NCBI GenBank assembly: GCA_016125285.1 | Contig: WGMA01000028.1 | Span: 124,001-188,000 of the forward strand | DNA: 64,000 nt | Direction: 5' to 3' | DNA from: Phycisphaera sp. | Lineage (GTDB): Bacteria > Planctomycetota > Phycisphaerae > Phycisphaerales > Zrk34 | Notes under the pieces: generated by a model | What the model was told of the DNA's origin: nothing | The model's input: only the letters and a program-made list of their open reading frames with translations | Database searches by the model: none | Made by a program: the position numbers and the translations under genes | In this document: positions 47,086-54,677 of the stretch, in pieces | Layout of the letters: the number at the start of each line of letters is the position of its first letter | How positions within the stretch are numbered: the first letter of the stretch is position 1

Positions 47086-47291
47086 CTTGGATTCTCCTCC
47101 GAAGGGATCGCCCCGTGTGTGTGATCGTTGGTGTGACTGGTCAATGATACATTACGTTCCGACCACGGAAATGGTTGTACGCGTCGAACCGGTCGGATGT
47201 GGGACTGACGCGGGCTGGATTCGCGTGAATGCGCTGGGGGAGGGGCGTTTTGGGGGTCGCGCGTGATCTGTTGGGGGGGAGGGGTGTGGAT

Positions 47292-47330
47292 TTTCCATTT
47301 GTCGTTTTCCAGTTTCCATTTTCCATTTGA
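47292..47330. repeat. Heptamer array, TTTTCCA type, single-sided
   Basis: Units TTTTCCA, TTTGTCG, TTTTCCA, GTTTCCA, TTTTCCA, TTTG in 7-bp register. Same family as the arrays at 51594, 57749 and 58868, but no inverted partner follows. Confidence 0.75.
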
Positions 47331-47691
47331 TGGGGGGGAGGGGGGGTGCCGACGCGTGTCGTGTCGGCGGTGCAAGATGCAGACTGGTCGATGCACAGTG
47401 CACAGCGGTCGGACGCGTGCGTTCCGCGCGCAGTGTGGGTGTGGGTTGGAGCATGTGGTGGACCTCCATATAGGGACGCGGCGACGCGCAGGTGCGCACG
47501 GGGGTGTCGTGACAGGGCGGGGGCGGCGTTGTAAGTCGTGTGCGGGGAGTCGGATGACTTTTTTGTGGCAAAATGGCGCTGAGGGTGTTTTTCGGGTCGG
47601 ATTGTGCGCAGGTTTTGGGTGTCCAAACGGGACGGCGGTGGCACTTAGATGACAGCGCCGCCGCTCGGGCACGTGTGGCTGGCCGACATCA

Positions 47692-47728
47692 CCCCGACGC
47701 GGCCGCGCCTCGCAAGGCCGCGTCGGGG
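47692..47728 (+). other. Perfect 13-bp inverted repeat in the 5' region of the ThuA-like gene
   Basis: CCCCGACGCGGCC (47692-47704) and GGCCGCGTCGGGG (47716-47728), 11-nt loop, then TTTC. It ends 27 nt before ATG 47756. It may be a terminator of upstream transcription or a leader hairpin affecting the gene. Confidence 0.65.
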
Positions 47729-47755
47729 TTTCAACACACGCGAAAGGGTTTTGAC

Positions 47756-48700
47756 ATGGTGCGAACGACTGGTTGGCTGGCGGGCGTCGTGGGGGTCTGC
47801 ATCGGGGCGCTGATGGTGTGTACGTCGGGCGCTAACGGGGCGGCGGGGTTGAAGGTGACGCCTGAAATGTGTGTGCAATCGGACGTGCCGGTGGAGGTCG
47901 ACGCGCCGGATCCGTCGATGACGAAGATCGTGCTGATCTCGGACGCGCACACGCCAAGCAAGGCGCCGGGCGGTCACGAGTACTTCGCGGGGCTGGCGTT
48001 GCTGGCCGATCAGTTGAAGCAGACGAAGGGCGTCTGGCCGGTGATGGTGAAGGACGGCTGGCCGACCAACGAGAAGATCCTCGACGGCGCCAAGGCGGTG
48101 GTGTTCTACTGCGACGGCGGCGGCAAGCAGGGCTTCCTGGCGAACGAGCAGCGCGTGGCGACGATGCAGAAGCTGGCCGACGCCGGCGTGGGCCTCGTGA
48201 TCATCCACCAGACCGTCGACTTCCCGAAGAACTACGCCGACCAGGGCGCGTCGTGGTTCGGCGGCGTGTGGGTCCGCGGGTATTCCGACAGCAACCGCGG
48301 CCACTGGGACAGCACGCACGACAACTTCCCGCAGCATCCCGTGACCCGCGGCGTCACCGCGTGGTCCATGAACGACGGCTGGCTCGGACACCTCAAGTTC
48401 GTCGACGGCCTTAAGGGTGTCACGCCGCTGGTCTGGTCCGGCAAGAAACACCTCGGCTCACCCGAGGGCGGCGAGTACGACATCACCGGCTGGGCGTATG
48501 ACCGCCCGGGCGGCGGTCGCTCGTTCGGCTTCTCCGGCCTCGACGCGCACTACGCGTGGGCGGCGGACGGCCTGCGCCGCTTCGTGGTCAACGGCGTGCT
48601 GTGGTCCGCGGGCGTCGACATCCCGGAGACCGGCGCGAAGTGCGACCTCGACACCGCGACGATGAACCGGCATTTTGATCCACTGCCGGCGAAGAAGTAG
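47756..48700 (+). CDS. Secreted ThuA-like domain protein
   Basis: 314 residues with a signal peptide (cleavage near residue 29). The class I glutamine amidotransferase-like ThuA fold is indicated by KIVLISDAHTPSKAPGGHEYFAGLALLADQLK, AVVFYCDGGGKQ, GVGLVIIHQTVDFPKNY and HPVTRGVTAW. ThuA-type proteins are linked to sugar (trehalose, sucrose) use and are very common in planctomycetes, usually near Gfo/Idh oxidoreductases, as here (convergent neighbour). Start 47756 follows AAAGGG. Confidence 0.85.
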   Translation: MVRTTGWLAGVVGVCIGALMVCTSGANGAAGLKVTPEMCVQSDVPVEVDAPDPSMTKIVLISDAHTPSKAPGGHEYFAGLALLADQLKQTKGVWPVMVKDGWPTNEKILDGAKAVVFYCDGGGKQGFLANEQRVATMQKLADAGVGLVIIHQTVDFPKNYADQGASWFGGVWVRGYSDSNRGHWDSTHDNFPQHPVTRGVTAWSMNDGWLGHLKFVDGLKGVTPLVWSGKKHLGSPEGGEYDITGWAYDRPGGGRSFGFSGLDAHYAWAADGLRRFVVNGVLWSAGVDIPETGAKCDLDTATMNRHFDPLPAKK

Positions 48701-48702
48701 AA

Positions 48703-48785
48703 CGTTTAGCGACGCCCCGCAGGGGCGTGCTTTCGATGTGTTCGATGGTCCATTCAAGCACGCCCCTTCGGGGCGTCGCTAAACG
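48703..48785. repeat. REP-like inverted palindrome pair, copy 2
   Basis: Arms 48703-48732 and 48756-48785 are inverted copies matching at 29 of 30 bases; each arm is a hairpin (ACGCCCC / GGGGCGT). The left arm is identical to that of copy 1 at 7230 for about 33 bases. Located between convergent genes, where it could end transcription from both sides. Confidence 0.8.
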
Positions 48786-48787
48786 GG

Positions 48788-50155
48788 TCAGCCGAGTCCC
48801 TCGATGCTCCAGCCGTTGCGGTATTCGTTGCGGAGGTGCTGGTTGGCGTCGGCGACGTTGGTGAACTTCATCGCGGCGCCGTCCCACTCGAGGCGCTGGT
48901 TGGGGTAGCGGACGGCGATGGAGCCGAGCAGGACGGTCTCGGTGAGCGGGGCGGCGAAGTCGAAGTTGGCGCAGGCCTCGCCGCCGTGGAGGATCGCGTC
49001 GCGCCAGTTGCCGTAGTGGTCGCGCGGGGCGAGTTTCGGGACGTCCAGGCCGTTCTTGAGTTCGACAGGATAGATGACCGGTCCGCCCATGTGCGCGTGC
49101 ACGACGCAGCCCTTTTCGCCGATGAAGACCGTGCCCTGCGTGGGCATCTTCATGTCCTTGGGGATGTGGCTGCAGATCTCGTGTCCGGGCGGGGCGTACT
49201 CGCCGTCGTACCAGGTGAACTTCAGCGTGTCGCCGGCGGTGTACTGCGTGCCGGGGAATTCGTAGCGGATTCGGTTGGAGGGCGTCCACGTCTCGGGGTT
49301 CGCGGCGGGGCCTTCGCTGGTGATCGATTTGGGCGCGCCGACACCGAGCGTGGTGACCATCGGCTCGTAGATGTGGATGCCCATGTCGCCGAGCGTGCCG
49401 GTGCCGAAGTCGATCCAGCCGCGCCAGTTCATCGGCGTGTACAGGCGTTCGACGTAGGGCCGCTGCGGCGCGACGCCGAGCCACAGGTCCCAGTCGAGAT
49501 TGTCGGGCACGGGGTCGGACTTGTCGGGGCGACCCTCCGGCGGACCGGCCCAGCGTTTGAACGACCACGAGTGCACCTCGCTGACCTTGCCGATGACGCC
49601 CTGCTGGATGAGGGCGGCGGTCATGCGGTGGCCGATGAGCGACTGGTTCTGGATGCCCATCTGCGTCTTGACCTTGCACTTCCGCGCCTCGGTCAGCAGC
49701 ACGCGGGCTTCGTGGATGGTGTGGGTCAGCGGCTTCTGGCAGTAGACGTGCTTGCCGAGTCGCATCGCGGTGAGCGTGATGGACGCGTGCATGTGGTCGG
49801 GCGTGGAGCAGGTGATCGCATCGACGTCCTTGCTGTCGTCGAAGAGCTTACGCCAGTCCTGGTAGGTCCGCGCGTCGGGCCACTTTTCGGACGCCGCGCC
49901 CCAGCCGCCGCCCTTGCGGCCCTTGCCCTTGAGCACGTCGCAGAACGCCACGAGGTTGTGCTCCTTCGTGGCGGCAAGGTTCACGTCGGTCCAGCCCTTG
50001 CCGCCGACGGCGACGGCGGCGAAGTTGATCTTGCTGTTGGCGGAGGCGGCGCGGACCAGCGCGGGCATCACGGTCGGCAGGGTCGCACCGGCGACGGCGA
50101 TGTGCCTGATGAACGAGCGGCGGGTGGGGCGGTGCGGCGTGGACGGCGTGGTCAT
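48788..50155 (-). CDS. Tat-exported Gfo/Idh/MocA oxidoreductase
   Basis: 455 residues. Twin-arginine signal TRRSFIRHIAVAGA (about 11-24). NAD(P)-binding fold with AVAVGGKGWTDVNLAA and DVLKGKGRKGG, then DAITCSTPDHMHASIT and GKHVYCQKPLTHTIHEARVL, the EKP-type catalytic segment (here QKPLTH). C-terminal beta domain from about residue 180 (EVHSWSFKRW). Likely acts on a sugar or cyclitol outside the cytoplasm. CGGAG precedes the ATG. Convergent with the ThuA-like gene. Confidence 0.9.
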   Translation of the reverse strand: MTTPSTPHRPTRRSFIRHIAVAGATLPTVMPALVRAASANSKINFAAVAVGGKGWTDVNLAATKEHNLVAFCDVLKGKGRKGGGWGAASEKWPDARTYQDWRKLFDDSKDVDAITCSTPDHMHASITLTAMRLGKHVYCQKPLTHTIHEARVLLTEARKCKVKTQMGIQNQSLIGHRMTAALIQQGVIGKVSEVHSWSFKRWAGPPEGRPDKSDPVPDNLDWDLWLGVAPQRPYVERLYTPMNWRGWIDFGTGTLGDMGIHIYEPMVTTLGVGAPKSITSEGPAANPETWTPSNRIRYEFPGTQYTAGDTLKFTWYDGEYAPPGHEICSHIPKDMKMPTQGTVFIGEKGCVVHAHMGGPVIYPVELKNGLDVPKLAPRDHYGNWRDAILHGGEACANFDFAAPLTETVLLGSIAVRYPNQRLEWDGAAMKFTNVADANQHLRNEYRNGWSIEGLG

Positions 50156-50338
50156 CGAATGTCTCCGAGGGTGATGGCGTCGGGTGGGTTTGACAGCATA
50201 GGCCCAACGCCACGATCGGACGCTTCTTGCAGCAGTCGCGGTGTAAGTTTGCGTGAAATGACGCGTTATGGCGTGCGGATTAGCACAGGGCTATCGCGGC
50301 TTCGCATGAACCTGACTCGGTGGATCGCACTGATTTGA

Positions 50339-50480
50339 ACCGCCAAGACGCCAGGAGCGCCAAGAGGAATGACGAATGACGAAATTCGAATGACGAATCA
50401 ATGACGAATGCTCGAAGCTCCAATCCAGACCTTCGTCATTGGAGTTTGTTTTGTCATTCGGATTTCGTCATTCGTCATTC
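50339..50480. repeat. Heptamer arrays, CGCCAAG and GAATGAC types
   Basis: A short array with units CGCCAAG, ACGCCAG and GCGCCAAGA (50339-50365) is followed by GAATGAC units (50367-50410) and, after 20 bp, the inverted array of GTCATTC units (50431-50480). Two heptamer families are thus side by side between purM's end and the Gfo/Idh promoter. The 340-bp interval 50156-50494 otherwise shows no gene. Confidence 0.75.
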
Positions 50481-50494
50481 GCGTCGAAGATGCG

Positions 50495-51571
50495 TCAGAT
50501 CATCTTCACTTCGCCCGAGCCCGAGACGACGGTGCCGAGTCGGTAGACGGTTTCGCCGGCGTCGGCGAGTTGTTGGGTGACCGAGTCGGCGAAGGCGGGG
50601 CGGACGAGCAGGCAGTAGCCGATGCCGCAGTTGAACACGCGGTCCATCTCGTGCTGCTCGACACCGCCGCGTTCCTGGAGGAACCTGAAGACGGGCGGGA
50701 TGGTCCACGCCTTGCGGTTGACGCGTGCGTCGAGGTGGTCGGGCAGGGCGCGGTTGAGGTTGCCGACGATGCCGCCGCCGGTGATGTGCGCCATGCCGTT
50801 GACGACGCGCTTGACGCGGTAGTTGCGCAGCGTGCGGATGACCGGGCGGCAGTAGATGCGCGTGGGCGTGAGCAGGACCTGGCCGAGCGGCTGGTCGGTC
50901 TCGAGTTCCTTGTAGACCTTATTGAGGTCGAGCTTTTTCTTTTTGACGATGGCGCGGACGAGCGAGTAGCCGTTGGAGTGCAGGCCGTCGGAGGCTAGGC
51001 CGAGGATCACGTCGCCGCGCTCGACACGCTGGTGGTCGACCATTCGGTCTTCCTCGGCGACGCCGACAGCGAAGCCCGCCATGTCGAACTCGCCGGGGGC
51101 GTAGACGTCGCCCATCTCCGCGGTCTCGCCGCCGAGCAGCGCCGCGCCCGCCTTGACGCAGCCGTCGGCCACGCCCTTGACCATCGCCGTGCCCTGCTCG
51201 GGGCTCAGCTTGTTGACCGCGAGGTAGTCCAGGAAGAACAGCGGCTCGGCGCCGGTGACGATCAGGTCGTTGACGGACATGGCGACGAGGTCGATGCCGA
51301 CGGTGTCGTAGACGCCCATCTCGGCGGCGAGCTTGACCTTCGTGCCCACGCCGTCGGTGCAGGACACGAGGACGGGCTTGCGGTAGTTGCGTCGGAGCAG
51401 TCGCTCGGCGTAGTCGAGGCGGAAGAGCCCGGCGAAGCCGCCGTGGCGGTCGATGACGCGCGGGCCGTAGGTCCGCTGCATGTGGTGCTTGATCATGCCG
51501 ACCATGCGATCGCCGGCGTCGATGTCGACACCGGAGGCGGCGTAGGTCATGCCTTTCTTGGAGTCAGCCAT
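50495..51571 (-). CDS. purM: Phosphoribosylformylglycinamidine cyclo-ligase
   Basis: 358 residues. Fifth step of purine synthesis, making AIR from FGAM with ATP. Motifs: TYAASGVDIDAGDRMV, SCTDGVGTKVKLA, GIDLVAMSVNDLIVTGAEPLFFLDYLA, ALLGGETAEM, GLASDGLHSNGYSLVR and HITGGGI. ATG 51571 is supported by TAAACT (51585-51580) 8 nt upstream. A longer frame would begin METGKWQMENSP, which is just translated heptamer repeat. Confidence 0.96.
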   Translation of the reverse strand: MADSKKGMTYAASGVDIDAGDRMVGMIKHHMQRTYGPRVIDRHGGFAGLFRLDYAERLLRRNYRKPVLVSCTDGVGTKVKLAAEMGVYDTVGIDLVAMSVNDLIVTGAEPLFFLDYLAVNKLSPEQGTAMVKGVADGCVKAGAALLGGETAEMGDVYAPGEFDMAGFAVGVAEEDRMVDHQRVERGDVILGLASDGLHSNGYSLVRAIVKKKKLDLNKVYKELETDQPLGQVLLTPTRIYCRPVIRTLRNYRVKRVVNGMAHITGGGIVGNLNRALPDHLDARVNRKAWTIPPVFRFLQERGGVEQHEMDRVFNCGIGYCLLVRPAFADSVTQQLADAGETVYRLGTVVSGSGEVKMI

Positions 51572-51593
51572 AGGCGGGCAGTTTAGCGGGGAA

Positions 51594-51715
51594 TTTTCCA
51601 TTTGCCATTTTCCAGTTTCCATTTGTCATTTCAGAGACATTTGCGGGTGACATGGGTCGACTGGGCCTGTCGCTTCAAATGGAAAATGGAAAACGGAAAA
51701 TGGCAAATGGAAAAT
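51594..51715. repeat. Heptamer repeat pair, TTTTCCA type, in purM/addB divergent promoter
   Basis: Left array TTTTCCA-TTTGCCA-TTTTCCA-GTTTCCA-TTTGTCA (51594-51631) and inverted right array (51676-51715). The 163-bp purM/addB intergenic region is mostly this repeat. On each side the array ends at the spacer of the outward -10 box (TAAACT for purM, TACACT at 51723-51728 for addB), with TGGCAA 16 bp upstream of both. Confidence 0.8.
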
Positions 51716-51734
51716 CGCGGGTTACACTCGCGTC

Positions 51735-54677
51735 ATGGCGATGGAGCGTCACTTTCTCGGATGGACTCGGCCCGGGCTTCCCGCGGCGTGCGACTGGCTG
51801 ATCGGGCGGTACGGGGTCAACCTGCACAACGTGACAGCCGTGCTGCCGGGCGGGCGTGCGGGGCGGCGGCTGATGGAGTTGCTGGTCGACGCGGCGGCGG
51901 AACGCGGTGAGCCGCTGGTCCCGCCGCGGATCGTGACGGTAGGGCGACTCGCGGAGCAGTTGATCCCGCTGGAGCGCGTGGCGGACGACGCGGCGCGGGC
52001 GTTGATGTGGACGCAGGCGTTGCGCGGGTTGAGTCCGGCGGAGCGCGACACGCTGATCCCGCACCCGCCGGGCGACGACGACGTGCCGGGCTGGGCGACG
52101 CTGGCCGCGGAGATCGAGCGGCTGCACACCGAGCTGATCGGCGAGGGCGTGTCGTTCGCCGACGTGACTCGCGCCACCGACGAGATGGACGCGCCCGGCG
52201 AGGCGGCGCGATGGGGCGTGCTCGAAGCGGTCGCCCGTCGGTACCTCGACCTCGTCGCCTCCGTCGATCTGGCCGATCCCCAGACCGCGCGATGGCGCAC
52301 GCTTCACGACCACGCCGCGACGATCACCACCGACCGCGACATCGTCATCGTCGCGGCGGCGGACCTCAACAAGATGCAACGCCAGCTGCTCGGCGCGGTC
52401 GCCGATCGCGTGTCGGTGCTCGTGCACGCGCCGGAAGATCGGGCCGACGACTTCGACGCGCACGGCTGCGTGATCGTCGAGCGGTGGGCGGAGGCGACGC
52501 TGGACCTCGACGACGGCGCGCACCTGCGTGTCGTGCAGCGGCCGATCGATCAGTCGATGCAGGCGGTGCGCGAGATCGCGTCGCTCGACGGCGCGTACCC
52601 CGCCGAGCAGATCACGATCGGCGTGTGCGACGACGCGGTCGCGCCGTACCTGCTGCAGATGCTGCCGGGCTACGACCTGAAGGTGCGTTACGCGGCCCGG
52701 ACGCCGATCGATCGCACGGGGCCGATGCGCCTGCTGAGCGCCGCGGCGGAGTACATCGAGCACCGCCGGTTCGCCGACTTCGCCGCGCTGATCCGTCACC
52801 CGGACCTGCGCGACTGGCTGCTCGAGCACGGCGCGCCCGGCGGCGGACCGCTGCACGCCGACGCGATCGACACGTGGCTCGGCCTGATGGACGACTACTA
52901 CACGCGGCACCTGCAGCAGCGGTTGACCGGTCGATGGCTCGGCGACGACGACACGCGTGCGGCGCTCAAGGCGGTGTACGACGCGGTGCATCACGCGGAG
53001 TTGCTCGGCGAGCTGTTGGGCGAGCCGCGCGAGGATGACGACACGCCGGCGGCGCGTCCGCTGTCGAAGTGGGCCGAGCCGATCGCGAAGCTGCTGATCA
53101 CGGTGTACGGACGGACGCCGGTCGATCGCACGGACGACGCGGGACGCGTGATCATCGAGACGTGCGAGTCGGTGCGCGACGCGCTGGCGGCGTATCACCG
53201 GCTGCCGGCGGGGATCGACGTCGAGCTCGACGCGGCGGCGGCGCTGCGGCTGGTCGTGTCGCGCGTGGCGGGCGGGTTCGTCCCGCCCGAGGCGGATCAG
53301 GCGGCGATCGAGATGCTCGGCCCGCTCGAGCTGCCGCTCGACGACGCCGAGGTGTGCCTCGTCAGCGGCTTCAACGAGGGCTGCCTGCCGGAGTCGACGC
53401 ACGGCGACGCGCTGCTGCCCGACGGCCTGCGTGCGCAGCTCGGCGTGTTCGACAACCGTCGCCGCTACGCGCGCGACGTGTACGCGGTGACGACGATGCG
53501 GCACAGCAAACGCGTGCTGAAGCTGATCGCGGGGCGGCGCGACGCGTCGGGCGATCCGCTGCGGCCGAGCCGGCTGATGTTCGCCGCGGACCCGGACACG
53601 ATCGCGCGGCGCATCCAGCGGTTCTACGGCGACGAAGGCGCAGACGATGCGGCGTCGCACGCGCCGGCGCGGCTGACGCGGTGGTCGCACGCGGCGGCGT
53701 CGGGCTTCGCGATCCCGCCGGTGCTGCGTGTGAAGCGCGTGCCGGAGTACCTGCGCGTCACGGATTTCCGGGCATACCTCGATTGCCCGTACCGCTTCGC
53801 GCTGAGTCGACTGATGCGACTTGGGCGCATCGACGACACCGCGGCGGAGATGGACGCGATGCTGTTCGGCACCGTCACGCACAAGGTGCTGCAGCGCTTC
53901 GCGGTAATGGAGGCGGCGAAATCGACCGACGCCGAGGCGGTCGCTCAGGTGATCGGCGGGCTGGTCGACGCGGTGATCGGCGAGGAGTTCGGCGACGAGC
54001 CGCTGCCGGCGGTGATCGTGCAGCGTGAGCAGCTCAAGCAGCGGCTGCGCGGGTTCGCGCGGTGGCAGGCGGAGTGGGCGGCGGACGGCTGGGTGATCCG
54101 GCACGCCGAGCGCGTGTTCAGCAACGAGACCGCCGGCGTGCTTGAACTCGGCGACGGCGAATCGATCCGTCTGCACGGCACGATCGACCGCATCGACTAC
54201 AACGAGCGGAGGAACACGTGGGCGGTGCTGGATTACAAGACGAGCGACAAGGCGAAGGAGCCCGGCAAGGAACACCGCAAAAAGGACGGCGAATGGAAGG
54301 ACCTGCAGCTGCCGCTGTACCGCGTGCTGCTGCGGTCGCTGACCGACGCGCGCGGCCGACGTGTGCTCGACGCCGCGGCGATGGACACGCTGAAGCTCGG
54401 CTACGTCGCGTTGCCGAAGGACACGCGCACCGCGGGCGCGAAGCTCGCGAAGTGGTCGGCCGACGACCTCGACGACGCGGAGAACGAGGCGAAGCGGATC
54501 GCGGTCGAGATCCGCGAGGCGATCCGGTCAGGCGCGATCGCGGAGTGGCGACCGCAAGATGTCAGCACGCCGTGGGACGAGTTCGCGTGGCTGTGCGGCG
54601 TGGGGCAGATGAGCCCGCCGGGCGAGAACGGCGACGACGAAGAAGGCGGCGGTGACGACGCGGGAGGTGACGCGTGA
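51735..54677 (+). CDS. addB: AddB-like helicase/nuclease subunit
   Basis: 980 residues. Partner of AddA in recombinational end processing. Residues 37-46 (LPGGRAGRRL) are a degenerate Walker A, as in inactivated AddB/RecC-type helicase domains. The C-terminal PD-(D/E)XK nuclease is clear: GTIDRID (about 815) and AVLDYKTS (about 830). CPYRF (Cys before the nuclease, about 682) matches the first iron-sulphur ligand of classic AddB, but only one Cys (FAWLCGVG) occurs after the nuclease, where three are expected; the cluster seems absent. TACACT ends 6 nt before ATG. Overlaps addA by 4 nt. The acidic tail EDAGG-type is low complexity. Confidence 0.85.
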   Translation: MAMERHFLGWTRPGLPAACDWLIGRYGVNLHNVTAVLPGGRAGRRLMELLVDAAAERGEPLVPPRIVTVGRLAEQLIPLERVADDAARALMWTQALRGLSPAERDTLIPHPPGDDDVPGWATLAAEIERLHTELIGEGVSFADVTRATDEMDAPGEAARWGVLEAVARRYLDLVASVDLADPQTARWRTLHDHAATITTDRDIVIVAAADLNKMQRQLLGAVADRVSVLVHAPEDRADDFDAHGCVIVERWAEATLDLDDGAHLRVVQRPIDQSMQAVREIASLDGAYPAEQITIGVCDDAVAPYLLQMLPGYDLKVRYAARTPIDRTGPMRLLSAAAEYIEHRRFADFAALIRHPDLRDWLLEHGAPGGGPLHADAIDTWLGLMDDYYTRHLQQRLTGRWLGDDDTRAALKAVYDAVHHAELLGELLGEPREDDDTPAARPLSKWAEPIAKLLITVYGRTPVDRTDDAGRVIIETCESVRDALAAYHRLPAGIDVELDAAAALRLVVSRVAGGFVPPEADQAAIEMLGPLELPLDDAEVCLVSGFNEGCLPESTHGDALLPDGLRAQLGVFDNRRRYARDVYAVTTMRHSKRVLKLIAGRRDASGDPLRPSRLMFAADPDTIARRIQRFYGDEGADDAASHAPARLTRWSHAAASGFAIPPVLRVKRVPEYLRVTDFRAYLDCPYRFALSRLMRLGRIDDTAAEMDAMLFGTVTHKVLQRFAVMEAAKSTDAEAVAQVIGGLVDAVIGEEFGDEPLPAVIVQREQLKQRLRGFARWQAEWAADGWVIRHAERVFSNETAGVLELGDGESIRLHGTIDRIDYNERRNTWAVLDYKTSDKAKEPGKEHRKKDGEWKDLQLPLYRVLLRSLTDARGRRVLDAAAMDTLKLGYVALPKDTRTAGAKLAKWSADDLDDAENEAKRIAVEIREAIRSGAIAEWRPQDVSTPWDEFAWLCGVGQMSPPGENGDDEEGGGDDAGGDA

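Larger units (their letters stand above)
47086..47755. other. Intergenic region with heptamer array and 5' hairpin
   Basis: 670 bp without a convincing gene between divergent sppA and the ThuA-like gene. It holds a one-sided heptamer array (47292-47330), a purine/G-rich stretch around 47330-47345 and the perfect hairpin at 47692-47728. The arginine-rich open frames here are not credible. Confidence 0.5.

Noticed and set aside
50495-51622. Upstream start for purM giving METGKWQMENSP
   Set aside because: These residues are the translation of heptamer repeats; the ATG at 51571 has a -10 box at leaderless spacing.
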